Shown in pieces: positions 50,580-59,756 of a stretch of DNA of 64,000 bases. The first letter of the stretch is position 1. Each line of letters opens with the position of its first letter. The notes beneath the pieces are model-generated. The model worked only from the letters and a program-made list of their open reading frames with translations. It was not told the origin of the DNA and ran no database searches. The position numbers and the translations under genes are program-made. The stretch covers positions 62,001 through 126,000 of the forward strand of contig NZ_BSEJ01000008.1 in the NCBI RefSeq assembly GCF_027921765.1, written 5' to 3'. Source of the DNA: Microbacterium barkeri. GTDB taxonomy: Bacteria > Actinomycetota > Actinomycetes > Actinomycetales > Microbacteriaceae.

Positions 50580-53500
50580 GTGTCGAAGCTCGCCGTCCTC
50601 AGCCTCAAGAACCGCGCCCTCATCGCGCTCCTCACGATCTGCGCAGCCGTCTTCGGCGGGCTCTCGCTCACGAGCCTCAAGCAGGAGCTGATCCCGTCGA
50701 TCGAGCTCCCGACGCTCGTCGTGATGACGACCTACCCCGGGGCATCGCCCGAGGTCGTGGAGTCCGATGTGTCGACGCCGATCGAGACGGCGGTGCAGGG
50801 CGTCGCGGGTCTCGAGTCGACCACGGCGACATCGACGACCGACGCGTCGATCGTGCAGGCGACGTTCGCCTACGGCTCGAACCTCGCGACGGCCGAGCAG
50901 AAGATGCAGCAGGCGATCAACCGCATCTCGAGCCAGCTGCCGGAGAACGTCGAGCCCCAGGTGCTGTCGGTCAGCATCGACGACCTGCCCGTCATCCAGG
51001 TCGCGGTCTCCGGTCTCGGCGAGGACGCGCAGGCGCAGCTCGAGAGCATCGCCATCCCCGACATCGAGGACGTCGACGGCGTCGGCTCGGCCGAGATCGT
51101 CGGAGGAACGGGCCAGCGCATCACGATCACCCCCGACGCCGAGGCGCTCGCGGCGAACGGCCTCACGCAGCAGGCGATCTCGGATGCGCTGCAGCAGAAC
51201 GGCAACCTCTTCCCCGGCGGCGAGATCACGGAGGGCGACCGCACCCTCACAGTCCAGACCGGGGCGAAGATCGAGGATCTCGACACGCTGCGCGAGCTTC
51301 CCCTCGCCGCGGCCGCCGCCCCGACGGTCGACCCGACGACGGGGCAGCCGATCGTGCCGCCCGCGCTGACGATCGACGATGTGGCCGGCGTCGAGCAGAC
51401 CGACGATCCGACCACCTCGCTGTCGCGCGTGAACGGCGAGGACGCGATCTCGATCTCGATCACGAAGCTGCCGGCGGCGAACACGGTCGAGGTGTCGGAA
51501 GGCGTGCAGGCGGTCATCGACGACCTGCGCGAGACCTTCCCCGACGCCGAGTTCACGATCGTGTTCGACCAGGCGCCGTACATCGTCGAGTCGATCGAGA
51601 CGCTCGCGACGGAGGGACTGCTCGGCCTCGTCTTCGCCGTGCTCGTCATCCTCGTGTTCCTGCTGTCGATCCGCTCCACGATCGTCACGGCCATCTCCAT
51701 CCCGACGAGCGTGCTCGTCACGTTCATCGGCATGCAGGCCTTCGGGTACTCGCTCAACATGCTCACGCTCGGCGCGCTCACGATCTCCATCGGGCGCGTG
51801 GTCGACGACTCGATCGTGGTGATCGAGAACATCAAGCGGCACTACGTGCGCGGCGCCGAGAAGGGCGCGGCCATCCGCCTCGCCGTCCGAGAGGTCGCGG
51901 GAGCCGTCACGGCGTCGACGATCACCACGGTTGCGGTGTTCCTGCCGATCGTGTTCGTGGGCGACATGGTCGGCGAGCTCTTCCGGCCGTTCGCGCTCAC
52001 GGTCACGATCGCGATGAGCGCGTCGCTCCTCGTCGCGCTCACGATCGTGCCGGTGCTCGCGTACTGGTTCATGCGCCCGGGCAAGCCGCTGCTCGACGCG
52101 GAGGGGCGCCCGATCGACCCCGAGCATCCCGACGCTCCGCCGTCGCGACTGCAGCGTGCGTACCTTCCGGTGCTCGGATGGACCCTCCGGCACTCGGGCA
52201 TCACCCTCGTGCTCGCCGTGCTGGTGCTCGTCGGCACGGTCGCGGCCGCGCCGCTCATGAAGGTGAACTTCCTCGGCGACTCGGGTCAGAACACGATGAC
52301 CATCTCGCAGGACCTCGGCGACACGGCGAGCCTCGAGGCGAAGGATGCCGCGGCTCGCCAGGTCGAGGACGCGCTCGACGGGATCGACGGCATCGAGGCC
52401 GTGCAGGCCTCGATCGGCTCGAGTGGATCCGCGCTGTCCGACGCGTTCCGCGGGGGCGGCGGCGTCACCTACTCCGTCATGACCGAGGACGGCGTCGACC
52501 AGGAGGCTCTGCGCGCCGAGGTCGAGGAGGCCCTCGACGGGCTCGAGGGAGCCGGCGAGATCACTGTCGCCGGCTCGTCCGGATTCGGCTCGTCCGACAT
52601 CGAGATCAGCGTCGAGGCGCCGACCTCCGACGCGCTCGCCGATGCCACCGCGGCGATCGTCGCCGAGCTCGAGGGGCGCGAAGGCGTCGGCACCGTGACG
52701 GACGACCTCGCATCGTCGCTGCCGTACATCGCCGTCGAGGTCGACCGCGCGGCCGCTGCCGAGGCCGGCCTCTCCGAGGCCGCCATCGGCTCGATCGTCT
52801 CGTCCGCGATGCAGCCGCAGCAGGCGGGCACGGTCGAGTTCGGCGACACCGCGCTGACGGTGTACATCGCCGCCGAGGACCCGCCCGCGACCGTCGAGGA
52901 GCTGCGCGATCTGGCCATCCCGACGGCCCGCGGCGTCGTGCCCCTCGAGGAGCTCGCCGTGATCGAGGAGAGCGAGGGCCCCGCCTCGATCACGACGGTC
53001 GGCGGACGCCGCACGGCCACGATCACGGTGCCGCCCTCCGTCGACGACCTTGCGGTCGCGACCGGCTCGGCCTCCGCCGCGATCGCCGCGGCCGACCTGC
53101 CCGACGGCGCAACCGCCTCGGTGGGGGGTGTGGCGGAGCAGCAGGCGGAGTCGTTCGCGCAGCTCGGCCTCGCCATGCTCGCGGCCATCCTCATCGTCTA
53201 CGTCGTCATGGTCGCGACGTTCAAGTCGCTGCGGCAGCCCATCCTCCTCCTCGTCTCCGTCCCGTTCGCGGCGACCGGCGCCATCCTGCTGCAGGTCGTG
53301 ACGGGCGTGCCCCTGGGCGTCGCCTCGCTCATCGGCGTGCTCATGCTCATCGGCATCGTCGTGACGAACGCGATCGTGCTCGTCGACCTCGTGAACCAGT
53401 ACCGCGAGCGCGGGCTGTCTGCGCACGACGCGACGCTCGCGGGGGCGTCGATGCGTCTCCGGCCCATCCTCATGACCGCGCTCGCGACGATCTTCGCGCT

Positions 53501-53912
53501 CACGCCGATGGGCCTCGGGATCACCGGCCACGGCGGATTCATCTCGCAGCCGCTCGCGATCGTCGTGATCGGCGGCCTCGTCTCGTCGACCCTGCTCACG
53601 CTCATCGTGCTGCCCACGCTCTACAACCTCGTCGAGGGGGCGAAGGAGCGCCGTGCCGCCAAGCGCGCCGGCCGCGGCGGCTCGGACGGCGAAGGCACGG
53701 CCTCGGACGAGCCGACCGACGACGGGCCGGCTGACGGCGCCACGGCGGATGGCGGTGCGCAGGGCGGTCGCGGCGCGGCGGCTCCCGAGGTGCGCGCGGG
53801 GGAGCGGGTCGGTGCCCCGGTGTACGTCGCGCCGACGGCGACTCCGACCCAGACGGCGACGATCGCGGGCGGTCTGCCGGCGGCCTCGCCGGTGCAGCAC
53901 CGACCGCAGTAG
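50580..53912 (+). CDS. RND-superfamily efflux permease (AcrB/SecDF-like HAE type)
   Basis: 1110 residues with 12 membrane segments in two halves and two large extracytoplasmic loops. The proton-relay pair Asp409-Asp410 lies in RVVDDSIVVIENIKRHY. The first loop contains the porter-like GASPEVVESDVSTPIETAVQG. Full AcrB-like RND exporters are unusual in monoderm actinobacteria but recur in Microbacteriaceae without a membrane-fusion partner; none is encoded here. The C-terminal 100 residues are disordered Gly/Ala/Glu-rich. GTG start. Substrate unknown. Confidence 0.9.
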   Translation: MSKLAVLSLKNRALIALLTICAAVFGGLSLTSLKQELIPSIELPTLVVMTTYPGASPEVVESDVSTPIETAVQGVAGLESTTATSTTDASIVQATFAYGSNLATAEQKMQQAINRISSQLPENVEPQVLSVSIDDLPVIQVAVSGLGEDAQAQLESIAIPDIEDVDGVGSAEIVGGTGQRITITPDAEALAANGLTQQAISDALQQNGNLFPGGEITEGDRTLTVQTGAKIEDLDTLRELPLAAAAAPTVDPTTGQPIVPPALTIDDVAGVEQTDDPTTSLSRVNGEDAISISITKLPAANTVEVSEGVQAVIDDLRETFPDAEFTIVFDQAPYIVESIETLATEGLLGLVFAVLVILVFLLSIRSTIVTAISIPTSVLVTFIGMQAFGYSLNMLTLGALTISIGRVVDDSIVVIENIKRHYVRGAEKGAAIRLAVREVAGAVTASTITTVAVFLPIVFVGDMVGELFRPFALTVTIAMSASLLVALTIVPVLAYWFMRPGKPLLDAEGRPIDPEHPDAPPSRLQRAYLPVLGWTLRHSGITLVLAVLVLVGTVAAAPLMKVNFLGDSGQNTMTISQDLGDTASLEAKDAAARQVEDALDGIDGIEAVQASIGSSGSALSDAFRGGGGVTYSVMTEDGVDQEALRAEVEEALDGLEGAGEITVAGSSGFGSSDIEISVEAPTSDALADATAAIVAELEGREGVGTVTDDLASSLPYIAVEVDRAAAAEAGLSEAAIGSIVSSAMQPQQAGTVEFGDTALTVYIAAEDPPATVEELRDLAIPTARGVVPLEELAVIEESEGPASITTVGGRRTATITVPPSVDDLAVATGSASAAIAAADLPDGATASVGGVAEQQAESFAQLGLAMLAAILIVYVVMVATFKSLRQPILLLVSVPFAATGAILLQVVTGVPLGVASLIGVLMLIGIVVTNAIVLVDLVNQYRERGLSAHDATLAGASMRLRPILMTALATIFALTPMGLGITGHGGFISQPLAIVVIGGLVSSTLLTLIVLPTLYNLVEGAKERRAAKRAGRGGSDGEGTASDEPTDDGPADGATADGGAQGGRGAAAPEVRAGERVGAPVYVAPTATPTQTATIAGGLPAASPVQHRPQ

Positions 53913-53948
53913 GTGGGGCGCGGGCGCGGCGGGGGCGGCGGGTTTCCG

Positions 53949-54132
53949 GTGTCGGGAATCGGATCGCTGGGGCTGGTGTGCGCGTGTCGTGCTCATGAGT
54001 CGACAGGGGCACCAGGGGTCCGATTCGAGTGACGGCGGGCTTGTGTCGGGAATCGGATCGCTGGGGCTGGTGTGCGCGTGTCGTGCTCATGAGTCGACAG
54101 GGGCACCAGGGGTCCGATTCGAGTGACGGCGG
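53949..54132. repeat. Two identical 90-base direct repeats
   Basis: 53949-54038 and 54043-54132 are identical, separated by 4 bases. Within each, GAATCGGA pairs with TCCGATTC and CTGGTG with CACCAG, so each unit can fold into one long hairpin. They follow the RND gene and precede the helicase leader. The 455-base gap 53913-54367 holds these repeats and the structured leader; no gene is seen. Confidence 0.9.
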
Positions 54133-54234
54133 ATGGCGTTGCCGGGCGGTTTCCCAGACCGGTCCGGTAGTGTCGTCCGGTCGGCTTCGGACACCGCGCG
54201 CTCAGCGCGGACGTTTTGGCAAGGTGTGAGTCCA

Positions 54235-54288
54235 GGGGCCGATGGTGAGCGTCGATCGACGCGCATGAACCATCACATGAATGGCCCC
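54235..54288 (+). other. Nested stem structure in the DEAD-box helicase leader
   Basis: GGGGCC (54235-54240) pairs with GGCCCC (54283-54288). Immediately inside, GATGGT (54241-54246) pairs with ACCATC (54269-54274). Innermost is the palindrome GCGTCGATCGACGC (54249-54262). The three stems stack with a right-side bulge, 80 bases before ATG 54368. This could be a cold-responsive or autoregulatory leader. Confidence 0.5.
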
Positions 54289-54367
54289 CGGCCGACGACT
54301 GTCCGGGTCTGCTCGCGCCTGCGTGCGTCGAGCGCTGTTCTCGTGCGAGAACCCGAAGGACACACCC

Positions 54368-56278
54368 ATGCCCAAGAACAAGAAGCCCGCCGGCGGTCGT
54401 CCGGCTCAGAACTTCGACCCCCGCTACGCCAAGAAGAAGCCCGGCGGCCCCTTCCGCGGCAACGACGGTGCGTCTCGCGGCCCGCGTCGCGACGACGCGC
54501 GCCGTGCGCGTGACGGCGACCGCTTCGACCGCTCGTCGAGCGACCGCTTCGAGCGCCGCGACGACCGCGGTTTCGGTGGTCAGCGCCGTGAAGGCGGATA
54601 CGCCGGTCAGCGTCGCGAGGGAGGTTACGAGCGTCGCGACGACCGCGGTTTCGGTGGTCAGCGCCGTGAAGGCGGATACGCCGGCCAGCGCCGCGAGGGA
54701 GGCTACGAGCGCCGCGAGGGTGGCATCAGTGGTCAGCGCCGTGAGGGCGGTTTCGCCGGTCGTGACAACGGTCAGCGTCGTGAGGGTGGCTTCGAGCGTC
54801 GCGAGGGCGGCTACGCCGGCCAGCGTCGCGACGGTGGCTTCGAGCGTCGCGACGGTGGCTTCGAGCGTCGCGAGGGTGGCTACGAGCGCCCCCGATTCAA
54901 CCGCGACGACCGTACCGAGCGCCCGCGCTTCACCCGCGACGACCGCGCGCCCCGGACGGACCGCCCGTCGTTCCGCGACGACCGTCCGCGTCGGGACGAG
55001 CGCCCCGCGCGCTCGGACGCGCAGGAGCAGCAGATCGACGTCGTCCACGAGCGTCTCGAGGCCCAGGCGGTCCAGACGAGCGAGGCCGTCGACGTGTCGT
55101 TCGGCGAGCTCGGCCTCGGCGACAACATCGAGCGCGCTCTCGCCGAGCTCGGCGCGGCGAAGCCGTTCCCGATCCAGGCTGCGACCATCCCCCCGATCAT
55201 CGAGGGCCGCGACGTCCTCGCTCGCGGACGCACGGGCTCGGGCAAGACCATCGCGTTCGGTGCACCGCTCGTCGAGCGCGTGCTCCGCTCGAAGGCCGGC
55301 CAGAAGCGCGAGTTCGGCCGCGCGCCGGTCGCGCTCATCCTCGCCCCGACGCGCGAGCTCGCCCTGCAGATCGACCGGACCATCCAGCCGATCGCGCGCA
55401 GCGTCGGCCTCTTCACGACGCAGATCTACGGCGGCGTGCCGCAGGCCCGCCAGGTGGGCGCGCTGAAGAAGGGCGTCGACATCATCATCGGCACTCCCGG
55501 GCGCATGGAGGATCTGCACGCGCAGGGCAAGCTCGACCTCTCGCAGATCAGCATCGCCGTCCTCGACGAGGCCGACCACATGTGCGAGCTCGGCTTCCTC
55601 GAGCCCGTTCAGCGTCTCCTCCGTCTCACGGCCGACGGATCGCAGAAGCTGCTGTTCTCGGCCACGCTCGACCGCGAGGTCGCCGCGCTCGTCGACGAGT
55701 TCCTCGTCGAGCCGTCGGTCTACGAGGTCGCCGGCGAGACGCAGGACTCGGGCACGATCGACCACCGCGTGCTCGTGATCGACCAGCGCAGCAAGGGCGA
55801 GATCCTCGAGACGCTCGTCGACCGCGAGGGCAAGACGCTCGTCTTCTCGCGCACCCGCGCCTACGCCGAGCAGCTCGTCGAGCAGTTCGAAGACGCGGGC
55901 CTCACGGCCGTCGCCCTCCACGGCGACCTGAACCAGGCCAAGCGCACGCGCAACATCGAGAAGTTCTCGAAGGGTCGCGCGCAGGTGCTCGTCGCGACGG
56001 ATGTCGCCGCGCGCGGAATCCACGTCGACGACGTCGATCTCGTGGTCCAGGCCGACGCGCCGACGGAGTACAAGACGTACCTGCACCGCGCGGGCCGCAC
56101 AGGTCGTGCCGGCCGCGAGGGCCGTGTCGTCACGCTCATCACGCGGATGCGCCAGCGCCGCATGAGCGAGCTGCTCGAGCGGGCCGAGATCGACGCGCCC
56201 TTCGACCAGGTGCGCCCCGGCGACGACCTCCTCGAGGAGCTCGCGGGCGCCCCGACCGCGGAGCAGCTGACCGCTTAG
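54368..56278 (+). CDS. DEAD-box RNA helicase with N-terminal RGG-type repeats
   Basis: 636 residues. Residues 60-175 are a low-complexity arm built of QRREGGY, QRREGGF, RDGGF and RDDRGFGG units, intrinsically disordered and RNA-binding-like. The helicase core starts near 243 with a Q motif (FPIQAATIPP), GRTGSGKT (287-294), DEADHM, SAT and HRAGRTGRAGR. The second DEAD protein at 20393 carries its RGG region at the C-terminus instead. AAGGA precedes the ATG. It is probably a cold-shock or ribosome-assembly helicase able to form condensates. Confidence 0.92.
   Translation: MPKNKKPAGGRPAQNFDPRYAKKKPGGPFRGNDGASRGPRRDDARRARDGDRFDRSSSDRFERRDDRGFGGQRREGGYAGQRREGGYERRDDRGFGGQRREGGYAGQRREGGYERREGGISGQRREGGFAGRDNGQRREGGFERREGGYAGQRRDGGFERRDGGFERREGGYERPRFNRDDRTERPRFTRDDRAPRTDRPSFRDDRPRRDERPARSDAQEQQIDVVHERLEAQAVQTSEAVDVSFGELGLGDNIERALAELGAAKPFPIQAATIPPIIEGRDVLARGRTGSGKTIAFGAPLVERVLRSKAGQKREFGRAPVALILAPTRELALQIDRTIQPIARSVGLFTTQIYGGVPQARQVGALKKGVDIIIGTPGRMEDLHAQGKLDLSQISIAVLDEADHMCELGFLEPVQRLLRLTADGSQKLLFSATLDREVAALVDEFLVEPSVYEVAGETQDSGTIDHRVLVIDQRSKGEILETLVDREGKTLVFSRTRAYAEQLVEQFEDAGLTAVALHGDLNQAKRTRNIEKFSKGRAQVLVATDVAARGIHVDDVDLVVQADAPTEYKTYLHRAGRTGRAGREGRVVTLITRMRQRRMSELLERAEIDAPFDQVRPGDDLLEELAGAPTAEQLTA
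54554..54709 (+). repeat. 78-base tandem duplication inside the helicase gene
   Basis: 54554-54631 and 54632-54709 are nearly identical in-frame copies encoding residues 63-88 and 89-114. Shorter units of 21-27 bases continue to about 54892. The array can expand or contract without breaking the frame. Confidence 0.85.
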
Positions 56279-56292
56279 TCCCGTATGCGCGG

Positions 56293-56320
56293 AACGGCCC
56301 CGTCGCTCGACGGGGCCGTT
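56293..56320. terminator. Terminator after the DEAD-box helicase
   Basis: Perfect 13-base arms (56293-56305, 56308-56320) around a 2-base loop (CT, effectively a tetraloop after end fraying), followed by TCG. Confidence 0.8.
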
Positions 56321-56343
56321 TCGCGTGCGCCTATGTTGGGAGC

Positions 56344-56529
56344 ATGGACGTCAACGGATGGCTCGCCGGCGGCGGGGGCTGGTTCACGCTCGCGCTCGTC
56401 AACGCCGGCCTCGCCGAGCAGAAGAACCGCACCCGACTGGGATGGTTCCTCGGCTCGCTCCTCATCGGCCCGATCGCGACGTTCCTCATCGTCGTCATGG
56501 CTCCCGCGGAGCGCGTCCAGCCCGGCTAA
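56344..56529 (+). CDS. Small hydrophobic protein, unknown
   Basis: 61 residues with two hydrophobic segments, GGGGWFTLALVNAGLAEQ and LGWFLGSLLIGPIATFLIVVMA, split by KNRTR. The second ends like short phage-shock or lipid-interacting membrane proteins, but no family is recognised. ATG 56344 lies just after the helicase terminator; the upstream frame is helicase shadow. It is convergent with the MMPL gene. Confidence 0.65.
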   Translation: MDVNGWLAGGGGWFTLALVNAGLAEQKNRTRLGWFLGSLLIGPIATFLIVVMAPAERVQPG

Positions 56530-56534
56530 CGACC

Positions 56535-58745
56535 TCACCGCTCGCCGCGGCTGAGCTTCGACGGCCACCAGACGGCACGGCCGATGTCGTATGCGAGCGC
56601 CGGCACGAGCAGCGACCGGACGACGAACGTGTCGAGCAGGACGCCGAACGCGACGATGAACGCGAGCTGCACGAGGAACAGCACCGGGATCACCGACAGC
56701 GCCGTGAACGTCGCCGCGAGCACGAGGCCCGCCGACGTGATGACGCCGCCCGTGATCGCGAGACCGCGCAGGACGCCGTCGCGGGTCCCGTGCGCGAGCG
56801 ACTCCTCGCGCACGCGCGTCATGAGGAAGATGTTGTAGTCGATGCCGAGCGCGACGAGGAAGACGAACCCGTAGAGCGGCACCGCGGGGTCGGCGCCCGG
56901 GAAGCCGAGGAGCTCGTTGAAGACGAGCGCCGAGACGCCCATCGCCGTTCCGAACGACAGCACGGTCGTGAGGATGAGCAGCACGGGCGCGAGGATGGCG
57001 CGCAGCAGCAGCATGAGGATCACGAGGATGACCGCGAGGATCACCGGGATGATGAGGTTGCGGTCGTGGATCGAGGCGTCGTTCGTGTCGACGTCGGTCG
57101 CCGTGACGCCTCCGACGAGCGCACCCGGAACGGCGTCCGCGAGGGCCGCGCGCAGGTCGCGCACCGTCTGCTCCGCATCGGCCGAGTCGGCGGCATCCGC
57201 GAGCGTCCCCTGGAGCAGCACATCGCCATCCGCCACCGTCGGCGCGGGCGCGGGTGTTCCGGGAGGGCCGAATGCCGAGACGCCGTCCTCCGTGACGGGC
57301 GCCGTGCCGCTGTCGGTGTCGGCCGACACGGCCACGCCGTCGATCCCGTCTTCGGCGAGGAGCACGTCGGCCGCGGCCTGCAGGTCGTCCTCCGCGACGA
57401 CGACGTACACGGGGCTGCCCGAGCCCGCCGCGAAGTGCTCGCCCAGCACCGCCTGCCCGTCGCGCGCCTCGGACGAGCCGAGCACGAGCTCGGACTGCGG
57501 CACGCCCGACGCCTGGAACTGGGTGAAGCCGAGCGATCCCGCCGCGAGGACGAGCGCCGTGACGATCCAGATGAGCCGCGGGCGGCGTTCGACGAGACGC
57601 GAGATACGCGCCCACACGCCCCGGGATGGCGTCCCGGCAGACGGCGCGTTCGGCGCGTAGACCGGTCGGCGCGGCCAGAACGATGCGCGCCCGAAGACGT
57701 AGAGCAGCGCCGGCAGGAGCGTGAGCGCCGACAGCATCGCGAAGACGATGCCGATCGCGGCCACCGGGCCCAGGGTGCTGTTCGATTTGAGGTCGCTCAG
57801 GAGGAGGCAGAGCAGCCCGGCGATCACGGTGCCGCCCGAGGCGAGGATGGGCTCGAACGAGCCGCGCAGCGCGCGCATCGACGCGGTCCAGCGGCGCTCC
57901 TCGCGGATGAGCTCGTCGCGGTAGCGCGCGACGTAGAGCAGCGAGTAGTCGGTCGCGGCGCCGATCACCAGGATGAAGAGGATGCCCTGCGTCTGGCCGC
58001 TCAGCAGCAGGACGCCCGCCTTCGCGAGCCACCACACCGTGAGCAGCGCGACGCAGAGGGCGAAGAGGCTCGTCGACAGCACCGCGAGGGGGAGCAGGAG
58101 CGATCGGTAGACGATCACGAGGATGACGAGCACGGCGAGCAGGGCGACGAGCAGCAGGATGCCGTCGATGCCTGCGAACGCCGTCACGAGGTCGTTCGAG
58201 AAGCCCGCCGGGCCCGTGATGTGGACCTCGACCCCGTCCGGGAGTCCGTCGCGGAGCGTGCTCCCGAGCTCGGAGATCGCCTCCCCGAGATCGGCCTCCG
58301 ACGACACGGGCACGAACGCCTGCGCCGCGAGCTCGTCTTCCGAGGGGATGGCCGGCGACACCTCGTCGACGGCGGGCAGGTCGGCCGCGGCGGCGAGCCG
58401 GTCGTCGATCGCGGCGAGGGCATCGCCGTCGAGGGGCTCATCCGACGAGAACACGACGACGGCGGGGATCGCGTCGCCGTCCGTGAAGTCGGACAGGCGC
58501 TGCTGCACGGCGGTCGCGTCGGCGCTCTCCGGCAGGTACGTCGTCTGGTCGTTCGATGAGACCTCGTCGACCTTGCCGAAGTACGGCCCGCCGATGGATG
58601 CGGCGGCGAACCAGACGAGGATGAGCACTGAGGGGAGGAGGATGCGCAGCCAGCGCGGTGCACGGGGGCGGCTGCCGTCCTGCGGCCTCACCGTCTGGAC
58701 CCGGGGTGCGGAGGGAAGGGCTGCGGGCGTGCGGCGGTCGCGCAT
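56535..58745 (-). CDS. MMPL-family lipid/drug exporter
   Basis: A 736-residue protein with 12 helices as two similar halves. The Asp-Tyr proton-relay motifs are GAATDYSLLYVARYRDEL in the first half and ALGIDYNIFLMTRVREE in the second, both intact. Large extracytoplasmic loops follow helices 1 and 7. Family members export lipids or drugs across the actinobacterial membrane. AGGAG lies before the start. The TTTAGCC..GGCTAGCAAA region at 58769-58786 may be its operator. Confidence 0.9.
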   Translation of the reverse strand: MRDRRTPAALPSAPRVQTVRPQDGSRPRAPRWLRILLPSVLILVWFAAASIGGPYFGKVDEVSSNDQTTYLPESADATAVQQRLSDFTDGDAIPAVVVFSSDEPLDGDALAAIDDRLAAAADLPAVDEVSPAIPSEDELAAQAFVPVSSEADLGEAISELGSTLRDGLPDGVEVHITGPAGFSNDLVTAFAGIDGILLLVALLAVLVILVIVYRSLLLPLAVLSTSLFALCVALLTVWWLAKAGVLLLSGQTQGILFILVIGAATDYSLLYVARYRDELIREERRWTASMRALRGSFEPILASGGTVIAGLLCLLLSDLKSNSTLGPVAAIGIVFAMLSALTLLPALLYVFGRASFWPRRPVYAPNAPSAGTPSRGVWARISRLVERRPRLIWIVTALVLAAGSLGFTQFQASGVPQSELVLGSSEARDGQAVLGEHFAAGSGSPVYVVVAEDDLQAAADVLLAEDGIDGVAVSADTDSGTAPVTEDGVSAFGPPGTPAPAPTVADGDVLLQGTLADAADSADAEQTVRDLRAALADAVPGALVGGVTATDVDTNDASIHDRNLIIPVILAVILVILMLLLRAILAPVLLILTTVLSFGTAMGVSALVFNELLGFPGADPAVPLYGFVFLVALGIDYNIFLMTRVREESLAHGTRDGVLRGLAITGGVITSAGLVLAATFTALSVIPVLFLVQLAFIVAFGVLLDTFVVRSLLVPALAYDIGRAVWWPSKLSRGER

Positions 58746-58768
58746 GGAGCTCCTGTTCGGCGAAAGTC

Positions 58769-58786
58769 TTTAGCCAGGCTAGCAAA
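58769..58786. promoter_or_regulatory. Possible operator before the MMPL exporter
   Basis: TTTAGCCAGGCTAGCAAA is an imperfect inverted repeat 23 bases from the MMPL start, in the size range of TetR/MarR sites often found before such exporters. Symmetry is imperfect and no regulator is adjacent, so support is weak. Confidence 0.3.
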
Positions 58787-58817
58787 CTCCGTCGGCCGGC
58801 GAGCGCGGTCATTTGGC

Positions 58818-58930
58818 CCTATGCCACGATGGTGCTGGTCCGTTTGGGGGGACCGTCGTAATCCGCATCGATGGGATGGATCATTGTGAAGAGGACGATC
58901 CCGGCGCGCGCCGTTGTCACGACCGCTGCC
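58818..58930 (+). repeat. Duplicated 5' block, copy A
   Basis: About 113 bases closely match 59642-59756. The match covers a conserved leader (with hairpin GGTCC 58837-58841 / GGACC 58850-58854) and the first 16 codons of the lipoprotein gene. The intact copy starts ATG CTG; here it reads ATT GTG. Confidence 0.85.
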
Positions 58931-59297
58931 TGAACAGGAGGCGCTTGCGGTTCCCGACGGCGTGTACTACGCCGTCTTCGACGACCAAGGCGAACCAGGC
59001 ACCCCGCTGTCGCAGCGCGGGATCTTCACGACGTGGACGTTCGAGGGAGCCGCCGTCGACTTCGGGGAATTCGAATGCACCGAGGAGCGTCCGCTGTTCG
59101 AGCGATCGGGGGAGATCGTCGGGCAGAGCGTCCGTTGGAACAGCTATGACGGCGAGACGCCGATTCTCACGCCTCACGAAGACGGGAGCGTGGGCGTCGA
59201 GGACATGTACGACACCTTCGTCCTCTTCCCCGACGGCTCACCCGAGGCAGACGATGTGAAGGCACGCGTCGCGGCGAATCCCGCCTGCGCCGGGTGA
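58886..59297 (+). pseudogene. Lipoprotein paralogue lacking its signal-peptide core
   Basis: The gene starts like the intact paralogue at 59708 (VKRTIPARAVVTTAA), then reaches TGA at 58931. The rest of the paralogue reappears in another frame from TTG 58914 to 59297 (ALAVPDGVYYAVFDDQ to VKARVAANPACAG, 127 residues). Compared with the intact copy, the hydrophobic core, lipobox and linker, about 50 codons, are missing and the frame has shifted. The mature domain is otherwise complete and well conserved, so the second frame could be expressed as a cytosolic protein; more likely it is a decaying duplicate. Confidence 0.7.
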
Positions 59298-59330
59298 CGA
59301 CCGCCGCACCGAACGAGGCCTATCGGAGTT

Positions 59331-59519
59331 CTACTCGGCGCCGTTCGGCTCCGGGGAGCCGGCTTTCTGCTCGGCCTGTTCGCGTTCCCACTTCTCACGC
59401 TGGGCGGCGGCGAGTTTGGTCTCCCAGTCGGGGTCCTCTCCGTCGATGCCGAATTCGTCGAGAGTCTTCTCCCAGGCCATGAACTCGTCGAGCCACTCGT
59501 TGTCCTGCGCGTCACTCAT
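59331..59519 (-). CDS. Small acidic hypothetical protein
   Basis: 62 residues from ATG 59519, MSDAQDNEWLDEFMAWEK, rich in Glu, Asp and Trp and predicted helical and soluble. The upstream frame to 59630 loses this character and lies in the intergenic stretch before the lipoprotein block. No family recognised. It sits between the two lipoprotein copies on the opposite strand. Confidence 0.6.
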   Translation of the reverse strand: MSDAQDNEWLDEFMAWEKTLDEFGIDGEDPDWETKLAAAQREKWEREQAEQKAGSPEPNGAE

Positions 59520-59641
59520 CTCGGCTATCCCTGTCCGTCTAAAAGGCGCTGCCGTCGGGAGGCTACACGGTATCGCAGAGGGGTGGCCAGGCCCTCGGAT
59601 TCGGCGAAGGTACCCGGTGAGCGCGTTCATGGCATCGATCG

Positions 59642-59756
59642 CCTATGCCAGGATGGTGCTGGTCCGTTTGGGGGGACCGTCGTAATCCGCATTGACGGGA
59701 TGGATCCATGCTGAAGAGGACGATCGCGGCGCGCGCCGCTGTCACAACCGCTGCCG
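59642..59756 (+). repeat. Duplicated 5' block, copy B
   Basis: The second copy of the leader-plus-signal block, about 824 bases downstream of copy A. It keeps the same GGTCC/GGACC hairpin and an intact ATG at 59708. Confidence 0.85.

Noticed and set aside
50466..53996. 1176-codon minus frame opposite the RND exporter
   Set aside because: Made of Arg/Asp/Glu repeats from reading GC-rich codons backward; the RND motifs are unambiguous.
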